Below are positions 6,810 to 12,907 of a stretch of 12,907 nt of DNA, piece by piece; positions within the stretch are counted from its first letter, which is position 1; every line of letters begins with the position of its first letter. Source of the stretch: Lentimicrobiaceae bacterium (GTDB lineage: Bacteria > Bacteroidota > Bacteroidia > Bacteroidales > WCHB1-69); assembly GCA_009787485.1 (NCBI GenBank), contig WQWP01000062.1, positions 1 to 12,907 of the forward strand. Reading direction: 5' to 3'. The notes below the pieces were generated by a model. It ran no database searches, was not told the DNA's origin, and saw only the letters and a program-made list of their open reading frames with translations. Made by a program: the position numbers and the translations under genes.

Positions 6810-7232
6810 TTAATCAATTTTACTCACAAAAAAAGTAAAATGTTTTTTCAGTCTCTCATCTATTTTTTTTACAAACAAAAAATAAAGCGCCGTTGCCGCA
6901 AAAGCTACCCCAATACTCAGCAATTCATTTTTCGTAAAATAATAAGTTCCAAACAATCCAAGTATCAGCGCTAAAAACGGGCATAAATAAGCAATAACCA
7001 CCGCTTTTGCGCCCATTGATTTTTTTAGATTCACTTGCACGGTTTCCCCAACTTGAAACTCATCGGGCTCATTTGTGGCTATCGGAATAATTTCATCTTT
7101 TCTCTGAGAAGCCAAACACGCGCCTTTGGCATGACACGAGGCACACGCCGCACTGCGTTCAATTTCTACAAACAAGACATTGCCCTTAATCTCTTTTACG
7201 GTTCCTTGATGACAAATACCGGTAGCGCTCAT
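6810..7232 (-). CDS. rseC: RseC/MucC family membrane protein
   Basis: RseC-family proteins are small inner-membrane proteins associated with SoxR-reducing/Rnf electron transfer or sigma-E control. This 140-residue protein has an N-terminal domain with the family's cysteine cluster C30-x2-C33-x5-C39 (CASCHAKGAC), plus Cys7, and a beta-rich 'VGETVQVNL' segment. Two membrane helices follow (about 76-97 and 103-121), then a basic C-terminus. Length and order are typical of the family. The gene starts 21 bp after the phosphatase stop, so the two are almost certainly one transcript. In many Bacteroidota this gene is found beside rnf genes, but none is present here. The cysteine spacing suggests a redox-sensitive or iron-sulfur site, which is inference. 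Confidence 0.85.
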   Translation of the reverse strand: MSATGICHQGTVKEIKGNVLFVEIERSAACASCHAKGACLASQRKDEIIPIATNEPDEFQVGETVQVNLKKSMGAKAVVIAYLCPFLALILGLFGTYYFTKNELLSIGVAFAATALYFLFVKKIDERLKKHFTFFVSKID

Positions 7233-7253
7233 AGATATTTGGTTTAATTGTTT

Positions 7254-8444
7254 CTACATAAATTCCATATATACAACTTTCATATATTTATCCATCAACA
7301 CTTTTGCTACACGTTGAATGACATTTTTCCGGATTTCCACTTCTACAGGTTGTGATAGATCAATATTATCGGCGTTAATTTTGGTACCTACTAAAATGTG
7401 AATTTCGTCGCTGTCTAACAACAATTGGCACATTTGATCTGCAGGCCCGCGCCCGAATTGATAGTTTGGAGTGATGACATTGTTAAGCAAATGAATTACT
7501 TTACTTAAAGTTAACACGCCTTCTGTTACTAAATCAATGCCATCCATTTTCGACATAGGCGGCAAGGTATGATCCACCACGGGTTCATCTACTACAGTAC
7601 GTCTCAACTCTCTTGAAATAATTTCGGTGGTTGTAGCGCCGCTTACAATTTTTCTACCGGAGAAAGAGCGTAATTTTTCAGCAAAATGAATATCTTTTTC
7701 AGGATTTAATGGTGGACCGGAGCAAATCATAGTACGGCGTGGCTCGCGAAAGTAGATCACTGCACAGGAAATATCATCTTTGGGAACGTGCAGATCGTTA
7801 GCCGCCGCCTTTTTTACAATTTTTTCCGCCAATTCCGAAGCAGAAATGGAATGGTTGTCTGTAATGATATTTCTAACTTCTTCTCTTAGGTTATTTCTTC
7901 CCCAACCGGTAACCAATCCTTTGCCCAAGCCTGATTGTGTAACGCCGTCGGAACAAAAAATAATTCTATCCTCTAATTGCGGCGTAAAAGTAGCCATGTT
8001 TAAGTCTTGAAAACGCTGATCAGCAGTCGTATTTTCAAATTTTACTTTTTCCCAATTCGGTTCCAGCACTCTGTAACTGCGCATTACAATCGTTTGCGGA
8101 TTATCGTATTCCAAAATACTGACGGTGTCGGCATCCCCGCTCACATCCACAATTGTGTAAGTAGAGTAACTGATCTTCCGTTCGCTACACACAGGCAATG
8201 CTTTCATGATAATTTCTGCAATTCTTTGAGCATCTTTGTGTTCCATAGATAAGTTCAGTGCCAGCGTAGCGGTTAATGTAGCCAGCACATTGGCTTTTAC
8301 GCCGGAGCCCATACCATCGGAGAGCACACACAATACACGGTTTTCTTCCGGCATACGTTTAGAAAGGAAAACATCGCCGCCAATATGTTCTCCGTGGTGA
8401 TACATTTGGTAGAAGCCAACTTCAACGTGGTAATTATTAGTCAT
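7254..8444 (-). CDS. SpoIIE/PP2C-type serine phosphatase with a C-terminal extension
   Basis: This is a cytoplasmic metal-dependent protein phosphatase of 396 residues. The PP2C/SpoIIE domain spans about 7-232 and keeps the acidic metal ligands: Asp24 (IGGD), Asp43 (LSDGMGSG), Asp166 (CSDGVTQSG) and Asp223/224 (KDDIS). It lacks the sensor or membrane domain that SpoIIE relatives usually have in front. Instead it carries about 160 extra residues (235-396) containing 'MICSGPPLNPEKD', 'FSGRKIVSGATTTEIISREL' and a C-terminal region that may bind a small ligand or partner. SpoIIE-like phosphatases of this kind occur in Bacteroidota and clostridia beside [FeFe]-hydrogenase-type genes, which fits the adjacent RseC gene, but the partner is not visible here. 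It is the first gene of the minus-strand operon, with a promoter at 8474-8481 and a 35-bp dyad upstream. No anti-sigma or anti-anti-sigma gene is adjacent. Confidence 0.85.
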   Translation of the reverse strand: MTNNYHVEVGFYQMYHHGEHIGGDVFLSKRMPEENRVLCVLSDGMGSGVKANVLATLTATLALNLSMEHKDAQRIAEIIMKALPVCSERKISYSTYTIVDVSGDADTVSILEYDNPQTIVMRSYRVLEPNWEKVKFENTTADQRFQDLNMATFTPQLEDRIIFCSDGVTQSGLGKGLVTGWGRNNLREEVRNIITDNHSISASELAEKIVKKAAANDLHVPKDDISCAVIYFREPRRTMICSGPPLNPEKDIHFAEKLRSFSGRKIVSGATTTEIISRELRRTVVDEPVVDHTLPPMSKMDGIDLVTEGVLTLSKVIHLLNNVITPNYQFGRGPADQMCQLLLDSDEIHILVGTKINADNIDLSQPVEVEIRKNVIQRVAKVLMDKYMKVVYMEFM

Positions 8445-8473
8445 TTATTTAAAATGTTAAAAAGATTAGAGGG

Positions 8474-8481
8474 CAAAGATA
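8474..8481 (-). promoter_or_regulatory. Promoter -7 element of the phosphatase operon
   Basis: The minus strand reads TATCTTTG, a perfect TAnnTTTG, 30 bp before the phosphatase ATG at 8444. No TTTG sits at the usual 19-bp distance; that position falls inside the dyad at 8497-8531, while a TTTG lies 28 bp away at 8510-8513. An activator bound at the dyad could replace the -33 contact. Confidence 0.5.
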
Positions 8482-8496
8482 GAAAAATTATTCATT

Positions 8497-8531
8497 TTAT
8501 TAAAACTTGCAAATTCTGTAAGTTTTAATAA
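8497..8531. promoter_or_regulatory. 35-bp near-perfect dyad in the divergent control region (candidate operator)
   Basis: The arms TTATTAAAACTT (8497-8508) and AAGTTTTAATAA (8520-8531) are perfect 12-bp inverted repeats around an 11-bp centre, in which CA/TG also pair symmetrically. The dyad lies between the divergently transcribed phosphatase operon (53 bp away) and ornithine carbamoyltransferase (90 bp away) and covers the expected -33 region of the phosphatase promoter. It is upstream of both genes, so a terminator role is unlikely. The binding protein is unknown. Confidence 0.55.
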
Positions 8532-8621
8532 TTTAGTTACAATACCCATAATTCAAAAAAAACATAGATATTCGCGGCAATATTCAAAAACAGATTACTA
8601 ACCCTATAAAACCCTAATTGT

Positions 8622-9623
8622 ATGGCATTTAATTTAAGAAACAGAAACTTTTTAAAACTGTTGGATTTTACTCCGGAAGAAATTAAGTATTTATTGAAAC
8701 TGTCGGCTGACTTGAAAACCGCAAAATATGCCGGTACCGAGCAGCCCAGATTAAAAGGAAAAAACATTGTGCTATTATTTGAAAAAGATTCTACCAGAAC
8801 GCGTTGCGCATTTGAAGTAGCTGCTTTAGATCAAGGCGCACACGTAACCTATTTGGGCCCTTCCGGCTCGCAAATGGGCAAAAAAGAATCTATGAAAGAT
8901 ACTGCACGCGTATTGGGCAGAATGTACGACGGCATCGAATATCGCGGCTATGGACAAGATATTGTGGAAGCGCTTGGAAAATACGCCGGCGTGCCCGTTT
9001 GGAACGGATTAACCAACGAGTTTCATCCCACCCAAATTTTAGCTGACTTTTTAACGATGCAGGAACATAGCGACAAACCGTTGCATCATGTTTCGTTTGC
9101 TTACCTTGGAGATGCGCGTAACAACATGGGCAATAGCTTAATGGTTGGCGCCGCAAAAATGGGAATGGATTTCCGCGCCGTAGCTCCCAAACAATGCTGG
9201 CCGGAAGAAGCATTAGTGGCCAAATGTCGCGAAATTGCCAAAGAAACCGGCTCTAAAATTACACTCACCGAAAACGTAGAAGAAGGTGTAAAAGGTGTAG
9301 ATTTCTTATATACAGATGTTTGGGTATCTATGGGTGAGCCCGCAGAAGTTTGGGAACAACGCATCAATATGATGAAACCTTACCAGGTAAACATGAACGT
9401 GGTAAAAGCTACCGGCAACCCCAAAGTGAAATTCTTGCATTGTTTACCCGCATTCCACAATTTGGAAACCGAAATAGGCAGAGATATTCACAAGAAATTT
9501 GGCCTTGATTCTATGGAAGTTACGGAAGATGTTTTCGAGTCGCCAATGTCCATCGTATTCGACGAGGCAGAAAACAGGATGCATACCATCAAAGCGGTGA
9601 TGGTGGCTACATTAGGGGATTAA
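8622..9623 (+). CDS. argF: Ornithine carbamoyltransferase
   Basis: The enzyme joins carbamoyl phosphate and L-ornithine to give L-citrulline in arginine synthesis, or runs in reverse in the arginine deiminase route (where it is called arcB). At 333 residues it has the normal length. The carbamoyl-phosphate site STRTR is at 57-61, HPTQ at 135-138, the ornithine-binding D-x3-S-M-G at 232-238 (DVWVSMG) and HCLP, with the catalytic Cys, at 273-276. It resembles the E. coli ArgF type very closely, including 'YLGPSGSQ', 'ARVLGRMYDGI' and the 'NRMHTIKAVMVATL' end. The DxxxSMG motif marks ornithine as substrate rather than the acetylated or succinylated ornithine used by the transcarbamylases of many Bacteroidota. 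No arc or arg gene accompanies it, so anabolic and catabolic roles cannot be separated. The start ATG at 8622 opens the conserved N-terminus. Confidence 0.95.
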   Translation: MAFNLRNRNFLKLLDFTPEEIKYLLKLSADLKTAKYAGTEQPRLKGKNIVLLFEKDSTRTRCAFEVAALDQGAHVTYLGPSGSQMGKKESMKDTARVLGRMYDGIEYRGYGQDIVEALGKYAGVPVWNGLTNEFHPTQILADFLTMQEHSDKPLHHVSFAYLGDARNNMGNSLMVGAAKMGMDFRAVAPKQCWPEEALVAKCREIAKETGSKITLTENVEEGVKGVDFLYTDVWVSMGEPAEVWEQRINMMKPYQVNMNVVKATGNPKVKFLHCLPAFHNLETEIGRDIHKKFGLDSMEVTEDVFESPMSIVFDEAENRMHTIKAVMVATLGD

Positions 9624-9691
9624 TACTTAATTCTATTAGTGAATTTGTTGGCGATATTCGGATATTTGAGTTGAACTAACTAAAAAATGCT

Positions 9692-10798
9692 ATGACCATC
9701 GGATTCGATGCCAAAAGAGCCTTTCATAACTACTCCGGCTTAGGAAACCACAGCCGGCTATTAATCCATTCTTTATCAAATTTATATAAAGAAAATCAAT
9801 ATTTTTTATATACCCCAAAATACAAACCTCATCCCTTACACAATTTCGCAGATAATAATAATTGTACCATTGTAACTCCTAAAGAAATTTCTTCTTTGCT
9901 CCCCTCCTCTTTTTGGCGCTCTTTTTTCATGGCAAATGACATTAATGCTCAAAATATAGACATTTTTCACGGCTTAAGCGGCGAATTGCCAATTTCTACG
10001 CTAAAAATGCCAAAAGTAGTTACCATACATGATGTCATTTTTATGCGTTATCCTGAATATTATGCAACTTTCGACAGAAAAATGTATGAAAATAAGTTTA
10101 AACACGCCTGTAAAATTGCAGATAAAATTATTACAGTAAGTAAGCAAACAGCGGAAGATTGCATACATTTTTTAAATGCTGATGCCCGAAAAATTGAAGT
10201 AGGATACCAAAGTTGTGATCCGATTTTTTGGATGACACAACAGAAAAATAATATTTCAAAACTTTATAATTTACCGGAAAAGTTTATTTTGAATATAGGC
10301 ACGATGGAAGCAAGAAAGAATTTGTTGAATTTAGTGAAAGCGCTAAAATTCATTGATGATGAAGTTTCGTTAGTTGCCATCGGAGGCAGAACGCCCTATA
10401 CCCTTCAAGTAGAAGCATATATTAAAGAAAACAACCTTGCGCATCGGGTAAAATTGATGCACAATATGCCTTTTCGCGATTTCCCTGCTATTTATGCTGC
10501 GGCATCTGCGTTTGTATATCCGTCTGTTTTTGAAGGGTTTGGAATTCCTGTGTTAGAGGCTTTGGCAGTAGGAACGCCGGTGGCTACCTCTAACATTTCT
10601 TCTATGCCGGAAGTAAGCGGAGATGCAGCGCTTTACTTCAACCCTTACAATATTGAAGATATAGCGGATAAAATAAAGTTGATATTGCACGACAGAGTGA
10701 TTGTTGCAGAATTAAATAAAAATAGAATTAAACAATTAGATAAATTTGCTATACAAAATATTGCAAGGCGTGTGAATGATATTTATCGTTCAATATAA
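9692..10798 (+). CDS. GT4-family glycosyltransferase
   Basis: This is a retaining glycosyltransferase of 368 residues with the two-domain GT-B fold. The N-terminal half carries a 'SGLGNHSRLL' acceptor loop (15-24), 'IFHGLSGELP' (91-100) and 'VVTIHDVIFMRYPEYY' (109-124), close to mannosyl/rhamnosyltransferase-like GT4 enzymes. The C-terminal donor domain carries 'ILNIGTMEARKN' (199-210), 'VAIGG' and the E-x7-E motif with Glu281 and Glu289 (EGFGIPVLE), followed by 'GTPVATSNISSMPEVSGDAALYFNP'. It probably adds a sugar to cell-surface polysaccharide or lipopolysaccharide; donor and acceptor cannot be told. It lies 68 bp after argF on the same strand, has no polysaccharide neighbours, and its AT-rich codon use differs somewhat from argF. 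A two-codon frame ATG-CTA-TGA (9687-9695) overlaps its start. Confidence 0.9.
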   Translation: MTIGFDAKRAFHNYSGLGNHSRLLIHSLSNLYKENQYFLYTPKYKPHPLHNFADNNNCTIVTPKEISSLLPSSFWRSFFMANDINAQNIDIFHGLSGELPISTLKMPKVVTIHDVIFMRYPEYYATFDRKMYENKFKHACKIADKIITVSKQTAEDCIHFLNADARKIEVGYQSCDPIFWMTQQKNNISKLYNLPEKFILNIGTMEARKNLLNLVKALKFIDDEVSLVAIGGRTPYTLQVEAYIKENNLAHRVKLMHNMPFRDFPAIYAAASAFVYPSVFEGFGIPVLEALAVGTPVATSNISSMPEVSGDAALYFNPYNIEDIADKIKLILHDRVIVAELNKNRIKQLDKFAIQNIARRVNDIYRSI

Positions 10799-10837
10799 AT
10801 CTGCTTAAATCCTAATAATCCGCATCATCTGCGTGCT

Positions 10838-11842
10838 TCAACTCTCCACAATTTTAAAATATCGCATTATCTCGATTTTTAACCGTTCGTAGCTGCCGAA
10901 AGGAACTGTTTTTAAATCTTGCCCCTTTTTTATAAAAATAACGCCATCAACGAAATCCGTGTAAGAAGTGATGTCTAATTCTGTGATAAAGTTGAGTTTG
11001 TAATCATATATTGGCAGTTGGTCGAAATTATCGTCCGCTTCTTCAAACAATAGTTCATAATCTTCACAGAAAGATTGCAACATCGGAACAATTTCATCCC
11101 AATCTTCAGGTTTTTCCTCTTTATAATAAAAAATGACGACAGAATAATCGGGAATTTCTTCGATGACAATTCTTTCAAAACGATGATCACCATTGATGAA
11201 ATATTGGTCATTCACTGTGGTTGTGCGCAAAAAGTTTTGAGGGTTGGCTTCATAGTCTCTTTGTGTTACATTTCCGATAGAGCGCATCCATTCATATTTT
11301 TTGGTAACCGTAAAAGTGCCATCCGCAGCCCTTTCGGTGGCCCAAATTTCGGTTTCGAGAACGTCTTTTGTTTGGCTTGCTAAATTAACGGCTACCGGAA
11401 GCATGTCTAAAAAACGCTGGGTACCGTATCCGGAAGTAATGACCAAATAGACCCATTCTCTGTTTTGAGATTGTATTTGGTACAATTCGTATCCTCCCGG
11501 CAAGCGCTCTATGAGCACTACGCCCCATTCGTCAGGAAATTCGGCAGCTATTGTTGGGCGGGTTCCTTCATATTTCGCACGCATTTTCATAAAATTTTCC
11601 AAAAATCCATCCGGTAGCGGGTATAGTTCTTGCGAATCGGATAAGTCGGCGGTAATGTGTTGGGCGATGTACCCTACATGATATTCTACGGGTTCGAGTT
11701 CTAAAGGATCTTCAACAACAGGTTTGGGTTGTTGGAAGAAATTGCAAGCGGCGAACAGGAACAGGATTGCCACAATACAATGTAGAGGCGTTGCGCGCAA
11801 TGGTTTGTAAGCATTTGCAAAAGCAGGTACTATGTATGTCAT
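10838..11842 (-). CDS. Lipoprotein of unknown function
   Basis: This 334-residue protein has a lipoprotein signal: hydrophobic core 'CIVAILFLFAAC' (22-33) with a lipobox ending at Cys33, followed by a Pro/Glu-rich linker. The mature part is acidic and rich in Tyr and Trp, with no recognised domain. It contains 'PDEWGVVLIERLPGGYELYQI', a central 'WATERAADGTFTVTKKYEWMRS' and a C-terminal 'GQDLKTVPFGSYERLKIEIMRYF'. The ATG at 11842 gives an unusually long stretch before the core (21 residues); the in-frame TTG at 11800 would give a standard 19-residue lipoprotein signal (MRATPLHCIVAILFLFAAC). It would sit in the inner or outer membrane facing the periplasm or the surface. It converges with the glycosyltransferase gene (39-bp gap). 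A possible promoter -7 element lies at 11912-11919. Confidence 0.7.
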   Translation of the reverse strand: MTYIVPAFANAYKPLRATPLHCIVAILFLFAACNFFQQPKPVVEDPLELEPVEYHVGYIAQHITADLSDSQELYPLPDGFLENFMKMRAKYEGTRPTIAAEFPDEWGVVLIERLPGGYELYQIQSQNREWVYLVITSGYGTQRFLDMLPVAVNLASQTKDVLETEIWATERAADGTFTVTKKYEWMRSIGNVTQRDYEANPQNFLRTTTVNDQYFINGDHRFERIVIEEIPDYSVVIFYYKEEKPEDWDEIVPMLQSFCEDYELLFEEADDNFDQLPIYDYKLNFITELDITSYTDFVDGVIFIKKGQDLKTVPFGSYERLKIEIMRYFKIVES

Positions 11843-11911
11843 AATATTAAAAGGATCAAGTTAGTATTTAGAAAATAGCAGTAAAAAGAAAGCACTAAAG
11901 TAAATCGGGTG

Positions 11912-11919
11912 CAAAAATA
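11912..11919 (-). promoter_or_regulatory. Possible promoter -7 element of the lipoprotein gene
   Basis: The minus strand reads TATTTTTG, matching TAnnTTTG, about 70 bp before the ATG at 11842. The nearest TTTG is only 13 bp away instead of about 19, and the surroundings are AT-rich, so chance occurrence is possible. Confidence 0.35.
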
Positions 11920-12037
11920 TAAAAAGATTTTTCAAATTGAACTTTTAAAAATTTCCTTCTGCCTACACTGTTTTGGGCGGTTGGGCGAGGGTGGCGGAGT
12001 GGTATTTTTTTTGCTATTTTTTCCTTTCAATAAACCA

Positions 12038-12907
12038 CTAATCCATCACGCACCGCACGCTCAGCCCGTTGCTTTTCTTCATTTCGCCTTGTTGCAAGGT
12101 ATTGCAGTAGTAGTTCATTGAAAAGTAGTTGGCAGCTGTTTCTGTTGGGGCATCACTTGCCCACCAACCAGCAAAACCATAAAGATCTTGGTATCTCTCT
12201 ATGGCACCGTTGTACCAGCCTGCCGGCAAAGCGGTAAATTCAAAGTCGTCTGTGCCTCCACCCGGAGGGTTGAGCCAATAGTTCATGCTCATGAGTTGAG
12301 CGGTTGAGTAATGTTCCAACAAATGCCACTCAGCTTGCGAAGGGATGTGCCACCCATTTGGACAGATGCCCTGTGGAGGTGTTGTGTGAACCGCCCCCAC
12401 CGCCGAATACCACGTGTATAGTAATCCAAAGATAGTATCCAGCTGCGCCGCACATCCCGTGCAAGTGTATGGATTGGCAAAAAGTATCTGCTCATCGGTA
12501 ACAGGGTTGAGGGTAGTTCGCAAATTCTCCGTCCAGCACCGCCCCATGAGAGAAACTACCTTATAATTATGACCCTCTGCGTCTTCAAGATATTCGGGAC
12601 AAGGGTCTTTGAGAATAATTTGGGTCGGCTCGCTTTCGCATGTTCCGTTACTGGCGGTTACATAATAATCATCCTTTGGAGGATTGAAGGTAACCACCGA
12701 GCTACTAAGGGGACCGGTTTTATCGGGGTTCGTGTAATATTTGTAAGTTAATCCGGGAAGAGTATCAACAGCTAAAATTAAATTTATCGGCATATATTGA
12801 TAGGCAGCAAGCGTATCGAATAATAGTGTGGGTGGGTCAGGAATCTGGCATTTTCGGCCCAACGTGTAAGCCGCATAACTGTTGGGAACAACAGGGGAAG
12901 TTGTTGA
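12038..12907 (-). CDS. Secreted Ig-like/FISUMP-domain protein, C-terminal part (5' truncated)
   Basis: The frame is open to the right window edge (289 residues visible) and stops with TAG at 12038-12040; a TTG at 12862 is only an internal leucine codon, so the true start lies outside. Residues about 15-102 form an Ig/PKD-like module ('YKYYTNPDKTGPL...DDYYVTASNGTCESEPTQIIL') of the type repeated in Bacteroidota surface proteins. Residues about 103-289 are a FISUMP domain (Fibrobacter succinogenes major paralogous domain): 'DAEGHNYKVVSLMGRCWTENLRTT', 'LYTWYSAVG', 'GICPNGWHIPSQAEWHLLEHY', 'FTALPAGWYNGA', 'WWASDA' and 'GLSVRCVMD' at the end. The domain is complete, and its cysteines are probably paired. 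Such proteins are exported; the role is probably surface display or adhesion, but the biochemical function is not known. No sorting domain follows FISUMP, which forms the C-terminus. Confidence 0.85.
   Translation of the reverse strand, partial: STTSPVVPNSYAAYTLGRKCQIPDPPTLLFDTLAAYQYMPINLILAVDTLPGLTYKYYTNPDKTGPLSSSVVTFNPPKDDYYVTASNGTCESEPTQIILKDPCPEYLEDAEGHNYKVVSLMGRCWTENLRTTLNPVTDEQILFANPYTCTGCAAQLDTIFGLLYTWYSAVGAVHTTPPQGICPNGWHIPSQAEWHLLEHYSTAQLMSMNYWLNPPGGGTDDFEFTALPAGWYNGAIERYQDLYGFAGWWASDAPTETAANYFSMNYYCNTLQQGEMKKSNGLSVRCVMD

Noticed and set aside
8890..9367. Two minus-strand frames opposite ornithine carbamoyltransferase
   Set aside because: They overlap fully conserved catalytic motifs of the sense gene, show no recognisable protein features and lack their own start signals.
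11998..12039. Inverted repeat AGTGGT/ACCACT at the stop codon of the FISUMP gene as a terminator
   Set aside because: The stem is only 6 bp with a 30-base loop and no T-tract follows in the direction of transcription.
11909..12121. Plus-strand 70-residue frame with a hydrophobic FFLLFFPF stretch
   Set aside because: It overlaps the end of the FISUMP domain and its hydrophobic part comes from a T-rich tract; no homology is recognisable.
12860..12862. TTG as start of the FISUMP protein
   Set aside because: The frame continues to the right edge without a stop and no signal peptide follows the TTG.

Overview
The window reads as chromosomal DNA of a Bacteroidota bacterium. The evidence is an outer-membrane receptor with the Bacteroidota-style plug/barrel junction, a FISUMP-domain cell-surface protein, two TonB energy transducers, promoter elements of the Bacteroidota type (TAnnTTTG) and start regions without Shine-Dalgarno sequences. 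Base composition is AT-rich. No tRNA, rRNA, CRISPR array, transposase or phage gene is visible.

Layout. (1) Positions 1-2133, plus strand: 3' part of an outer-membrane TonB-dependent-receptor-like barrel, cut by the left edge. (2) Positions 2185-5952, minus strand: a block that reads, in transcription order, TonB paralogue 2, TonB paralogue 1, a secreted propeller-like protein of unknown function, and a membrane sensor histidine kinase. The last three genes are tightly packed (10-bp gap, then a 4-bp ATGA overlap) behind a recognisable promoter at 5202-5232. (3) Positions 6062-6203: two 67-bp REP-like elements in inverted orientation, one of which supplies the stop codon of the neighbouring kinase gene. 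(4) Positions 6187-8444, minus strand: in transcription order a SpoIIE/PP2C-type phosphatase with an extra C-terminal domain, an RseC-family membrane protein, and a P-loop kinase of the UPF0200/dephospho-CoA-kinase-like group. (5) Positions 8445-8621: divergent control region with a near-perfect 35-bp dyad, then plus-strand ornithine carbamoyltransferase (8622-9623) and a GT4 glycosyltransferase (9692-10798). (6) Positions 10838-12907, minus strand: a lipoprotein of unknown function and the C-terminal part of a secreted Ig-like/FISUMP protein cut by the right edge.

How the genes may work together. The TonB proteins power outer-membrane import, and the receptor at the left edge is a possible client. 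The TonB-propeller-kinase cluster looks like an envelope module in which a periplasmic protein and a sensor kinase are made together with the energy transducer; no response regulator is present. The phosphatase-RseC pair suggests redox or electron-transfer regulation (RseC proteins are linked to Rnf/SoxR reduction, and SpoIIE-type phosphatases occur beside sensory hydrogenases), but no hydrogenase or rnf gene lies in the window. The rest is ordinary metabolism and envelope biogenesis. The items most worth a second look are the REP pair, the 35-bp dyad, the TonB-propeller-kinase operon and the extended phosphatase.
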